Origin: JBPCPM01 sp050999155
Lineage (GTDB): Bacteria > Actinomycetota > Thermoleophilia > Solirubrobacterales > 70-9
DNA: 46,924 nt
Reading direction: 5' to 3'
Assembly (NCBI GenBank): GCA_050999155.1
Contig: JBPCPM010000005.1
Span: 1-46,924, forward strand
Shown here one piece after another: positions 7,562 through 15,432 of the stretch (positions are counted from its first letter, which is position 1; every line of letters starts with the position of its first letter). Below the pieces are notes generated by a model. The model worked only from the letters and a program-made list of their open reading frames with translations, did no database searches and was not told the origin of the DNA. A program made the position numbers and the translations under genes.

Positions 7562-7813
7562 TCAGCGGGGGCGGTCGCGCTCCCGCTCGCGAGCAGCGGC
7601 CTCACGCTCGCGCTCCCGGGCGACGGCCTCGTCGGCGTGGCCGCGGCTCCAGACGTTGGCGCGGATCAGCTCGAGGATGACTCCGAGCACCGCGGCGGCA
7701 ATGAGGATGAACCCGATGGTCTGGACCTCGAGCGGTCCGGCCTGGGTGTCGGTCACCGCGAAGGCGAGGATGGCGCCGATGGCGCCGATCAGGATGGCGA
7801 TTCCGATGGTCAT
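7562..7813 (-). CDS. Small two-TM membrane protein, DUF6458-like
   Basis: An 83-residue protein with two hydrophobic helices (MTIGIAILIGAIGAILAF and IGFILIAAAVLGVILELI) joined by a short loop, followed by a charged tail of alternating Arg/Glu (AREREREAAARERERDR). This matches small actinobacterial membrane proteins of the DUF6458 type, whose function is unknown. The ATG at 7813 is chosen because residues upstream of it in the open frame are not family-like. It is convergent with recR (14 bases apart) and follows the MMPL gene on the same strand after 115 bases. Confidence 0.7.
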   Translation of the reverse strand: MTIGIAILIGAIGAILAFAVTDTQAGPLEVQTIGFILIAAAVLGVILELIRANVWSRGHADEAVAREREREAAARERERDRPR

Positions 7814-7928
7814 GTCTTCAGGCCTCCACGGGCAGGGGACGTCCAGATGGTCGTACGGGGGCAGATTCGCTGCCCGGGGCGGTGTTCCTGCGCGGCGCCG
7901 TGGCAAAACCCGACGTGGACGAGAGGAC

Positions 7929-10130
7929 CTACTCGTCGACGGCGGGCCCGTGGGTGAGCCCGATCCGTTCGTGCAGCGCCCGCAGCGGCTTGGGCGCCCA
8001 CCAGTTCCAGTCGCCGAGCAGGCGCATCAGCGACGGGACCAGCAGGCCGCGGACGATCGAGGCGTCGATGAGGACGGCCAAGGCGACACCGAGCCCCACC
8101 TCCTTGATGAACACGACCTCCGAGGTCACGAAGGCGCCGAGCGCCACGGCGAACAGCAGGGCCGCGGCAGTGACGATCCGCCCGGTGCGCTCGAGGCCGA
8201 TGGCGACCGCCTCGCTGTTCTCGTTGCCGGCATCGTAGGCCTCCTTGATCCGGGTGAACAAGAAGACGCCGTAGTCGGTCGACAGGCCGAACGCCATGGC
8301 GAAGATCAGCATCGGGTTCGAGAGGTCGATCGCTCCGCGGCTGTCGAAGTTCAACAGCCCCTCGAGGTTGCCGTCCTGGAACACGAGGACGAGAAACCCG
8401 AAGGCGGCGCTGATTGTCAGGGCGTTCATGACCAGGGCCTTGATGGGGATCACCACCGACCCCGTCATCAAGAACAGGACAATCAGGGTCGAGACGATGA
8501 CGATGGCGGCGGCCGGCAACGCATGGTCGACGATGCTCTCCCGCTCGTCGATCAACCGCGCGGTCGGGCCGGCGACGCGCAACGGGACCGGGGACTCCAG
8601 CGCGCGGATGTCGCGGACCGCGTCCTGGGAAACCGTGCTGTCGGAGTTCTCCTCGAGGGTCGCGTCGAGGCGGGCGACACCGTCGCCGAGCGGGCGCACC
8701 GGCGTTGCCGAGGCAACCCCCGGCAGGGCGTCGATCTCCTCCCGCAACGACCGGACCGCGTCGGACCTCGCCTGGTTCCGGTCGGCGTCCAGCTGCACGA
8801 TGACGGGATCGGTCTGCGCCCGGGGGAACTCCCGGTCGAGCCGCTGGCCGACCTGGGCTGCCTTGTTGGTGTCGGGCAGGATTCCGGCCGAACCCTGCCC
8901 CCGGGTCACGTCGAGTCCGAGCGTCGGGTAGCCGGCGGCGAGCAGGGCCACCGCGGTGATCGCGACCACCGGGATCGGCCGCGCCATCACCCAGCGCGCC
9001 ATGCGGTACCACCGCCCCTCGGTCGTCGGCAGCGCGACCCGCTCCCGCGAACGCTGCAAAAAGCCCGGGGCCCCGGCGTTGATCCGTGGCCCGAGCAGGT
9101 GGATGACCGCCGGCAGCACCGTGACGGCGATCGTCGCCGACAGCAGGGCGACCATCGCGCCACCGACGCCCATCGAGTACAGGAACTTCTGCGGGAACAC
9201 CAGCAGCGCCGCCAGCGAGGCGGCCACGGTGATGCCGCTGAACACGACCGTCCGCCCAGCGGTGTCCAGGGTCCGTCGCAAGGCCTCGTCGGCTCCGGCG
9301 TCGCGGGCGAGCTCCTCCCGGTAGCGGGAGACGATGAACAGGCTGTAGTCGATGGCCAGCCCGAGTCCCAGGCCCGTGATGAGGTTGATGGCGAACACCG
9401 ACAGGTCGGTCAGCTCGGCCAGCGCGCGCAGCCCCGCCAGCGCCGTGACGATGGCCAGGCCCCCGACCATCAGCGGCAGCAGCGCGGCCACGACGCTGCG
9501 GAAGAACAGGATCGACAGCAGGAAGATGATGGGAAACGCGTACAACTCGGCCTTCTGCAGATCCTTCTCGACCTGCTTGCCCACCTCGGGGAACACAACG
9601 GCCGAGCCGCCGACCTTGACGGCGTTCTCATCGGCGAACGCTTCCGGCACGCGCTCGGCCATCTCGTCGGCGGATGCCTCCCGCGTCAAGGGCGCGACGA
9701 TGAACGCGCTGCGGCCGTCCTCGGAGATCTGGCTGTCTTCACCACCGCGAAACGGGGTCCGAACCGTCCCGACCCCCTCGATGTCGGCCAGCTCGCCGGC
9801 CACGTCCGCCACCTGGCGGCGTGCCTTCGCGCCGGAGGCGGGCCCGTCGAGCGCGACGGTCAGCAGCACCTGGAAGTCGGGCTGCTCCCCGGAGGCTGCC
9901 TCGAGCTGTCGCTCGGCCTGCACGCTCTCGGTCGACTCGTCCGTGAAGCCGAACGGATCGAGGGCGTCGAAGACGCTGCCGGCCAAAAAGCCCCCACCGA
10001 GGAAGATGGCGACGGCGACGGCGACCACGGCCCAGGGGCGGCCGCTGGACAGCGTGGCGAGCCCGCGGAAGAACCGGCCGTCGCTGGTCGGGGCGGAGGC
10101 CGTCAGGGTGTCGTGCTGCGCGTCGCTCAT
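7929..10130 (-). CDS. MMPL/RND-family transporter
   Basis: A complete 733-residue MMPL protein: one N-terminal membrane helix (about 32-52), a first extracytoplasmic domain (about 55-190), five to six helices, a second membrane helix and extracytoplasmic domain (from about 385), and a final helix bundle. Proton-relay Asp-Tyr pairs typical of the family are visible as GLAIDYSLF and GLSTDYGVF. Such proteins export lipids, siderophores or hydrophobic compounds. The ATG overlaps the stop of the PadR gene (ATGA), so the two are translationally coupled, and PadR probably controls the pump in response to its substrate. Confidence 0.92.
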   Translation of the reverse strand: MSDAQHDTLTASAPTSDGRFFRGLATLSSGRPWAVVAVAVAIFLGGGFLAGSVFDALDPFGFTDESTESVQAERQLEAASGEQPDFQVLLTVALDGPASGAKARRQVADVAGELADIEGVGTVRTPFRGGEDSQISEDGRSAFIVAPLTREASADEMAERVPEAFADENAVKVGGSAVVFPEVGKQVEKDLQKAELYAFPIIFLLSILFFRSVVAALLPLMVGGLAIVTALAGLRALAELTDLSVFAINLITGLGLGLAIDYSLFIVSRYREELARDAGADEALRRTLDTAGRTVVFSGITVAASLAALLVFPQKFLYSMGVGGAMVALLSATIAVTVLPAVIHLLGPRINAGAPGFLQRSRERVALPTTEGRWYRMARWVMARPIPVVAITAVALLAAGYPTLGLDVTRGQGSAGILPDTNKAAQVGQRLDREFPRAQTDPVIVQLDADRNQARSDAVRSLREEIDALPGVASATPVRPLGDGVARLDATLEENSDSTVSQDAVRDIRALESPVPLRVAGPTARLIDERESIVDHALPAAAIVIVSTLIVLFLMTGSVVIPIKALVMNALTISAAFGFLVLVFQDGNLEGLLNFDSRGAIDLSNPMLIFAMAFGLSTDYGVFLFTRIKEAYDAGNENSEAVAIGLERTGRIVTAAALLFAVALGAFVTSEVVFIKEVGLGVALAVLIDASIVRGLLVPSLMRLLGDWNWWAPKPLRALHERIGLTHGPAVDE

Positions 10131-10699
10131 TTTTCCGGCTCCGTGTCGGGTGGGGGGTGATCGGGATCGAGGGCGCGGGCCCGGTCGCGGCACCAGTCGG
10201 CTACGAACGCGTGGACCGCGATACCGAGCTCGAGGACCTCTGCGGGAAACGGGGAGGGCAAGGCTCCGGCGAGGGGCCGGATCTCGCGGAGGTCGTCGGC
10301 CATCCGCGTCCGCTCCCGGGCCATGGAGCCGAGAACCTCGTGAGCCCGGGCGGGTTCGGCGGCGCAGAAGAACAGCTTGAGCATCCACTCGTCGCGTAGG
10401 CGGTACTCCGTCGGTGGCTCGTGCAGCCAGCTCTGGAGCTCCTGGTGGCCGGCCTCGGTCAGCTCCCAGGCCGTACGGCCCCGGCCGTCGAGCTCCGGGG
10501 CTTGGGCCTCCGGTTCGGTGACCTCGGTGATGAGCCCCTGCTCGGCCAGTCGGGCGAGCTCCGGGTAGATCTGGCCAAAGCTCGCTCCCCAGAAGAACCG
10601 GGTCGAGTGGTCGACGAGCCGCTTGATGTCATAGCCGCTCTTGGGGCCTGTCTGCAGCATCCCGAGGATGACGTGGCGGGTGGAGGAGGACGATCCCAT
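10127..10699 (-). CDS. PadR-family transcriptional regulator
   Basis: A 190-residue protein with an N-terminal PadR winged helix (HVILGMLQTGPKSGYDIKRL, then FGQIYPELARLAEQGLI and the wing GRTAWELTEAGHQEL) and a C-terminal helical dimerisation domain of the Vir/PadR-like type (about residues 90-180). PadR proteins usually repress neighbouring efflux genes and are released by phenolic or hydrophobic ligands. Its stop overlaps the MMPL start, which supports a regulator-pump operon. It is divergent from lysC. Confidence 0.92.
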   Translation of the reverse strand: MGSSSSTRHVILGMLQTGPKSGYDIKRLVDHSTRFFWGASFGQIYPELARLAEQGLITEVTEPEAQAPELDGRGRTAWELTEAGHQELQSWLHEPPTEYRLRDEWMLKLFFCAAEPARAHEVLGSMARERTRMADDLREIRPLAGALPSPFPAEVLELGIAVHAFVADWCRDRARALDPDHPPPDTEPEK

Positions 10700-10703
10700 C
10701 GGT

Positions 10704-10719
10704 ATCTCCGAGATATATC
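10704..10719. promoter_or_regulatory. Candidate PadR operator/promoter
   Basis: Just upstream of the padR-like gene, ATCTC-C-GAGAT (10704-10714) overlaps the perfect palindrome GATATATC (10712-10719). This AT-rich symmetry in GC-rich DNA is where PadR autoregulation would act; TATATC may also be the -10 for the minus-strand operon. Confidence 0.45.
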
Positions 10720-10785
10720 ACAAAGAGAGGTAGGGCCCGTGCTGAGAATGGTGCCGGCCCGGACGCTGACTATCCTCCGGCACTC

Positions 10786-12099
10786 GTGAGTGCGCTCCCC
10801 GAGACCCAGGTCGTCCGCGAGCCGGAGTCCCCCGGGTCCGGCACCATCGTCATGAAGTTCGGCGGCACCTCGGTGGCGGGTCCCGAGCAGATCCGCCGCG
10901 CCGCGGGCCGGATCGTCGCTGCCCGTAGGGCGGGGCAGGACGTCGTTGCCGTGTTGTCGGCCCGCGGCAAGACGACCGATGAGCTCGTTGCGTCGGCCTT
11001 CGAGATCTCCGAGCGCCCGGATCCTCGGGAGATGGACATGCTGCTGTCCACCGGCGAGCGGATCTCCTGCGCGCTGTGCGCGATGGCCATCCGCGACATG
11101 GGCATGGAGGCGGTCAGCCTCTCGGGCTCGCAGGCAGGGATCGTCACCGACTCCGGCCACACCCGCGCGAAGATCGTCGACGTCCGCGCCGACCGGATCC
11201 GCGGCGCCCTCGACAGGGGCCGGATCGTGCTCGTCGCGGGCTTCCAGGGCGTCTCGACCGACACCAAGGACGTGACAACGCTCGGCCGCGGCGGCTCGGA
11301 CACCACGGCGGTTGCCCTGGCGGCCGCGCTGGGCGCCGAGGTCTGCGAGATCTACACCGACGTGTCGGGCGTGTTCAGCGCCGACCCGCGGATCGTCCCC
11401 GAGGCGCGCAAGCTGCCGATGCTCTCCTACGAGGAGATGCTCGAGATGGCGGCATCGGGCGCGCGGGTCCTGCAGATGCGCTCGGTCGAGTACGGCCGCA
11501 ATCACGGCGTGAAGATCCACTGCCGCAGCTCCTTCGAGGAGGGCCCCGGTACCCTCGTGCTCGCCGAACAGGACACCATGGAACGCCCGCTCGTCACCGC
11601 TGTCACCCACTCCACCGAGGAGTCGCGCATCACCCTCACCGGGCTGCGCGACGAGCCCGGCGTGGCCGGCCGCCTGTTCTCCGCGCTTGCCGAGACCAAC
11701 GTCAACGTCGACATGATCATCCAGAACGAGCCGGTGTCCACCACCGAGGGGGCCGACCTCTCGTTCACCGTTCCGCGGTCGGACCTCACGCTGGCCCGCG
11801 AGGCGATCGAGCGCAGCGGCATCAAGGCCGCCGTGCACGCCGACGAGCAGATGGGCTCGGTGTCGATCATCGGCGCCGGCATGCGTTCCCACCCGGGCGT
11901 CGCTGCTCGCGCCTTCCAGTCCCTCGGCGCGGCCGGAATCAACATCGAGATGATCTCGACGTCGCCGATCAAGATCAGCTGCGTGATCGACGCCGCCGAT
12001 GTCCCCAGAGCCGTGCAGATCTGGCATCAGACGTTCGGGCTCGAGGCCGGCGCGGTCCACGAGGCCGACCTCTCCAGCGACCGCCCCACCGTCGGCTGA
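10786..12099 (+). CDS. lysC: Aspartate kinase
   Basis: A 437-residue aspartokinase, catalysing ATP-dependent phosphorylation of aspartate, the first step to lysine, threonine and methionine. The kinase domain has KFGGTSV (residues 24-30), STGERIS and TLGRGGSDTTAVALAAAL; two C-terminal ACT domains (about 275-420; RITLTGLRDEPGVAGRLF and SVSIIGAGMRSHPGVAARAF) give feedback control. The GTG start at 10786 has a -10-like TATCCT nine bases upstream and no Shine-Dalgarno; ATG 10852 (residue 23) is a shorter alternative closer to the usual N-terminus. An internal ATG (MERPLVTAV, position 11578) lies where the separate beta subunit starts in Corynebacterium. asd follows with overlapping stop and start. 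Confidence 0.95.
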   Translation: MSALPETQVVREPESPGSGTIVMKFGGTSVAGPEQIRRAAGRIVAARRAGQDVVAVLSARGKTTDELVASAFEISERPDPREMDMLLSTGERISCALCAMAIRDMGMEAVSLSGSQAGIVTDSGHTRAKIVDVRADRIRGALDRGRIVLVAGFQGVSTDTKDVTTLGRGGSDTTAVALAAALGAEVCEIYTDVSGVFSADPRIVPEARKLPMLSYEEMLEMAASGARVLQMRSVEYGRNHGVKIHCRSSFEEGPGTLVLAEQDTMERPLVTAVTHSTEESRITLTGLRDEPGVAGRLFSALAETNVNVDMIIQNEPVSTTEGADLSFTVPRSDLTLAREAIERSGIKAAVHADEQMGSVSIIGAGMRSHPGVAARAFQSLGAAGINIEMISTSPIKISCVIDAADVPRAVQIWHQTFGLEAGAVHEADLSSDRPTVG

Positions 12100-13163
12100 T
12101 GGCCGGGGACGGGTACCGGGTCGGCGTCCTGGGCGCCACCGGCGCGGTGGGCTCCACCATCCTGCGCCTGCTGGCCGAGCGCGAGTTTCCGGTCGCCGAG
12201 CTCGTGCCGTTCGCCTCCGAGCGCTCGGAGGGTTCCCCCGTGCCGTTCGCCGGCGGCGAGGTCCGCTGTCAGGTCCCAAGCGAGCAGGCGGCCGACGGGC
12301 TGGACCTCGTCCTGGCCTCGGCCGGCGGCTCGGTGAGCGAGCGCTGGGCGCCGGTGTTCGCCGCCGCCGGCGCGATCGTCGTCGACAACACGAGCTTCTG
12401 GCGGATGCACGACGACGTGCCGCTTGTCATCCCCGAGGTCAACCCCGACGCGCTCGACGGCCACCACGGGATCGTGGCCAACCCGAACTGCTCGACCATG
12501 CAGATGGTCATGGCCCTCGCGCCGCTGCACGCCGCCGTCGGGCTCGAGCGGATCGTGGTCTGCACCTACCAGTCGGTGTCGGGCACCGGCAACCGGGCCA
12601 TCGCCGAGCTGCGCGAGCAGACGCGCGCCGTCCTCGACGGTGGCACGCCCAAGGCGGACGTCTACCCGCACCCGATTGCCTTCAACGTCCTTCCCCAGGT
12701 CGAGCGGTTCGCCGACGGCGACGACTACACGACCGAAGAGCGCAAGATGATGGCTGAGACGCGCAAGATCCTCGGCGTCACCGACGAGCACGATCTCCCG
12801 ATCTCGGCAACCTGTGCCCGGGTGCCGGTTGTCACCGGTCACTCGGAGGCGGTCAACGTCCGCACGAAGCAGCCACTTTCCGTCGCCCAGTGCCGTGACC
12901 TGCTGGCCGAGGCCCCGGGCGTCCTGGTCCTCGACGACCCCGCCGACGGGATCTACCCCATGGCCACCGAGGCGGCCGGCCGCGACGAGGTCCTCGTAGG
13001 CCGCATCCGCCGCGACCCCGGCGACGAGCGGACCCTGAACATGTGGGTCGTCGGCGACAACCTCCGCAAGGGCGCCGCCACGAACACGGTCCAGATCGCC
13101 GAACTCCTCCACGACCGCAACCTCCTAGGCCACGGCGCCCCCGCCTCGGTCCCCTTCGCCTAG
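12099..13163 (+). CDS. asd: Aspartate-semialdehyde dehydrogenase
   Basis: A 354-residue NADP-dependent enzyme that reduces aspartyl phosphate made by LysC. It shows the nucleotide-binding GATGAVGSTILRLL at residues 11-24, the catalytic cysteine in ANPNCSTMQM, and the substrate-binding arginine and histidine region CARVPVVTGHSEAV. Length is normal for the family. Its ATG overlaps the lysC TGA (TGATG), so the two proteins are coupled; the lysC-asd operon is common in Actinobacteria. Confidence 0.95.
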   Translation: MAGDGYRVGVLGATGAVGSTILRLLAEREFPVAELVPFASERSEGSPVPFAGGEVRCQVPSEQAADGLDLVLASAGGSVSERWAPVFAAAGAIVVDNTSFWRMHDDVPLVIPEVNPDALDGHHGIVANPNCSTMQMVMALAPLHAAVGLERIVVCTYQSVSGTGNRAIAELREQTRAVLDGGTPKADVYPHPIAFNVLPQVERFADGDDYTTEERKMMAETRKILGVTDEHDLPISATCARVPVVTGHSEAVNVRTKQPLSVAQCRDLLAEAPGVLVLDDPADGIYPMATEAAGRDEVLVGRIRRDPGDERTLNMWVVGDNLRKGAATNTVQIAELLHDRNLLGHGAPASVPFA

Positions 13164-13173
13164 CGGCAACGGC

Positions 13174-13295
13174 CGAACCCAACGAACACCTCGCAATAGG
13201 GGGCACTTCGTCGTGTTCGGCGCCGAGCAGCCGGACGCCGACGGCGAACCCAACGAACACCTCACAATGGGGGGCACTTCGTCGTGTTCGGCGCC
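13174..13295. repeat. Two tandem copies of a 51-bp intergenic element
   Basis: Copies at 13174-13224 and 13245-13295 differ at only two positions and are 71 bases apart. Each begins CGAACCCAACGAACAC and ends GTCGTGTTCGGCGCC. Within each copy CGAACAC and GTGTTCG form a 7-bp inverted repeat around about 24 bases, so each could fold as a stem-loop. Short ORFs through it are not gene-like. Confidence 0.75.
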
Positions 13296-13401
13296 AGGCG
13301 TCCCGCTCGTGCCGCCTAGAACCTCCTGAGGTGGCCCCCGACGCGCCGCGCCAGGGCGTTTGGGAACGGAGCGGCTTCTCGGCGGGTGGCGTGGGGGATA
13401 G

Positions 13402-13441
13402 CCCACCAGACCGTCGCCGTCAGGCGATCGCAGCTGGTGGG
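13402..13441. terminator. Cruciform-like hairpin between convergent genes
   Basis: CCCACCAG (13402-13409) pairs with CTGGTGGG (13434-13441), and inside it CGTCGCC can pair with GGCGATCG around GTCA. No T-run follows on either side. Its place between convergent genes suggests a bidirectional terminator. Confidence 0.4.
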
Positions 13442-13538
13442 TGCCCCCCGCAACAGGACCCGCCGCCGGACGGCCGGGCAAACCCCGCCGGCCACCACCG
13501 CCGGACGGCCGAGCCACCGCCGCCAAGGCGGCGCGGCG

Positions 13539-14015
13539 CTACTCCCCGAAGTCCTCCAGATGGCCGGAGGCCTGCTCGGCCAACCCGCGGAAGAAGTCCT
13601 CGCGCGTGACAACCGCGTCGACCTTGCCGTTGCGCTCGATCGGGACGATGAGGACCCGGTGGTGCAGGAAGGTCTCGGCGAGCTGAAGGTCGGAGAACCC
13701 GTCCTCGACCACGATCTTGTCCTCGGTCAGGTACTCGGACACCGGCTTTTCGATGCAGCCCCACCGCCAGGCGATCGTCTCGTTGAAGGCGGCGCGGACC
13801 ATACGGGCCGAGTGCAGGGAGCCGACGTAGGCGGGGAACACGGCCTCGATGAACTCGCGCTCTCCGAACACCCCGAGGTATTTGCCTTCGGCGCTCACGA
13901 CGGGTAGGGCTGGGAGCTCGGACTCCAGCACGCGTCGCGCGGCAGTCCCCAGGGCGTCGTCGGGACGCAGCGGGCGTATCTCTCGGAGATTTGCGGTGGT
14001 GATCCGGTCCGGCAT
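13539..14015 (-). CDS. CBS-domain pair protein
   Basis: A 158-residue protein made of two CBS motifs: the first around LESELPALPVVSAEGKYLGV, the second around HHRVLIVPIERNGKVDAVVT followed by REDFFRGLAE. CBS pairs bind adenine nucleotides and regulate attached or partner proteins. The ATG at 14015 lies 14 bases after the stop of an ArsB/SLC13-type carrier on the same strand, so it probably forms an operon with it and may regulate its activity. An open frame extends far upstream but runs antisense or out of frame through the carrier gene and is not coding. Confidence 0.85.
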   Translation of the reverse strand: MPDRITTANLREIRPLRPDDALGTAARRVLESELPALPVVSAEGKYLGVFGEREFIEAVFPAYVGSLHSARMVRAAFNETIAWRWGCIEKPVSEYLTEDKIVVEDGFSDLQLAETFLHHRVLIVPIERNGKVDAVVTREDFFRGLAEQASGHLEDFGE

Positions 14016-14029
14016 GGTGATCCCCTCTC

Positions 14030-15304
14030 CTACTGCAGCCAGATGTAGCGCAAGGTCACGTACCCCGCGGCTATCACCAGTGTGACAAGACTGACCGGCA
14101 GTCCGACCTTGGTGAACTGCAGGAAGCTGATCGGCTTGCCCGCCCGCTCGGTGAGCCCAAGAGCGGCGACGTTGGCGGCGGCCGCGATGGCCGTCGCGTT
14201 GCCGCCGAAGCAGGCACCGAGCGCCAGCGCCCACCAGTAGGCCTCGTCGCCGATCGGGTCGCTGCCCGGGTTGAGCTGCTCGACGATGGGCAGCATCGTC
14301 GCGGTGAACGGGATGTTGTCCACGAGCCCCGACCCGATGCCGCTGACCACGAGAATCCCCAGCAGCTCGGCCGAACGGTTGCCTTGGGTCACCTCCTTCA
14401 TGCCCTCGGCGATCTTGTCTATGGCGCCGACTTCTTCTAGCGAGCCGACCATGATGAACAGCGCCATGAAGAAAAACAGCGTCGGCCACTCGATCTTCGA
14501 CAGTGAGTACTCGAGGTCCTGGCGGGTGACGATCAGCGCGACAGCGGCCCCGGTCAGCGCCACGGTCGCCACCTCGATGTGCAGCACGTTGTGCAAGAAG
14601 AATCCTACGACCGTGAGGCCCAGCACGGGGACCGTGCGCTTGAGCTCGCTCCAGTCGTTGATCGCGTCGCGCGCGCTGAGGCTCATCACGTGGTCGCGGG
14701 CCTCGGGCGCCACCTGGAGTTGACGCTTGAAGAAGAAATACAGCAGGGGGATCACCGCGAAGAACGTCACGACCACGACCGGGCCGAGGTTGATGAGAAA
14801 GGCATTGAAGCTCAGGCCGGTGGCGCCGCCGATGATGATGTTCGGCGGGTCGCCGATCAGGGTGGCGGTGCCGCCGATGTTCGAGGCGATGACCTCGATG
14901 ATGATCAGCGGGATCGGCCTGATGTCCAGCGCGTCGGCCAGCAGGAACGTGATCGGGACCACGAGCAGGATCGTCGTGAGGTTGTCCAGGAAGGCCGAGA
15001 GCACGGCGGTCGTGCCGGCCAGCGACATCACGACCCAAAAAGGCCGGCCCTTGGAAAACTGCCCCGCCTTGATGGCGATGTAGTCGTAGACGCCCGACTC
15101 CTGGGTCAGGTGGACGAGCAGCATCATGCCGGCGAGCAGGCCGATCGTGTTGAAGTCGATTGCCTCGATCGCCGTCTCCTGATCGAAGCCCGAGATGAAC
15201 AGGATCGCCAGGGCGGCGGCGCCGAGGGCCACCTTCGTGCGGTGGACCTTTTCGCTCGCGATCAGCGCGAGGGCGACGATGAACAGGACGACGGCGAAGG
15301 TCAT
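14030..15304 (-). CDS. ArsB/NhaD/SLC13-type ion transporter
   Basis: A 424-residue polytopic carrier with about 11 helices. The first half carries SAFLDNLTTILLVVPITFLL followed by ASNIGGTATLIGDPPNIII, and the second half SGLVDNIPFTATMLPIVEQL followed by ACFGGNATAIAAAANVAA: the paired re-entrant loop signature of the ion transporter superfamily that includes ArsB, NhaD, P protein and SLC13. The transported ion (Na+, arsenite, or a carboxylate/anion) cannot be settled from sequence. The ATG at 15304 gives a normal N-terminal helix. The CBS gene follows 14 bases downstream and may be a regulatory subunit. Confidence 0.87.
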   Translation of the reverse strand: MTFAVVLFIVALALIASEKVHRTKVALGAAALAILFISGFDQETAIEAIDFNTIGLLAGMMLLVHLTQESGVYDYIAIKAGQFSKGRPFWVVMSLAGTTAVLSAFLDNLTTILLVVPITFLLADALDIRPIPLIIIEVIASNIGGTATLIGDPPNIIIGGATGLSFNAFLINLGPVVVVTFFAVIPLLYFFFKRQLQVAPEARDHVMSLSARDAINDWSELKRTVPVLGLTVVGFFLHNVLHIEVATVALTGAAVALIVTRQDLEYSLSKIEWPTLFFFMALFIMVGSLEEVGAIDKIAEGMKEVTQGNRSAELLGILVVSGIGSGLVDNIPFTATMLPIVEQLNPGSDPIGDEAYWWALALGACFGGNATAIAAAANVAALGLTERAGKPISFLQFTKVGLPVSLVTLVIAAGYVTLRYIWLQ

Positions 15305-15432
15305 GGAACGGCCGGGGGGTGGGAGGCGGTCCGCCGGGCGGGCGGATCAGGGGCGGCGGTCAGACGCGGCCGCCCTACGACGAGGGATCCTTACGGTAGC
15401 GAGCGGTGGAGGTCGGTCGGCGCCAACCGCGC

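Larger units (their letters stand above)
13164..13538. other. 375-base non-coding region between asd and the CBS-domain gene
   Basis: No credible gene. It holds the duplicated 51-bp element (13174-13295), a hairpin (13402-13441) and two copies of the 14-mer CCGCCGGACGGCCG at 13463-13476 and 13498-13511, 35 bases apart. The asd and CBS genes converge on it, so it should also contain terminators for both. Confidence 0.7.

Noticed and set aside
7656..10160. An 834-codon open frame opposite the MMPL gene (and a 767-codon one at 17139-19442 opposite sdhA/sdhB)
   Set aside because: Composition is dominated by Arg, Gln, Asp and Gly with no recognisable domain; the opposite frames encode clear MMPL and Sdh proteins.
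13174..13295. CRISPR array
   Set aside because: Only two copies, repeats of 51 bp with a 20-bp spacer, and no cas genes nearby.
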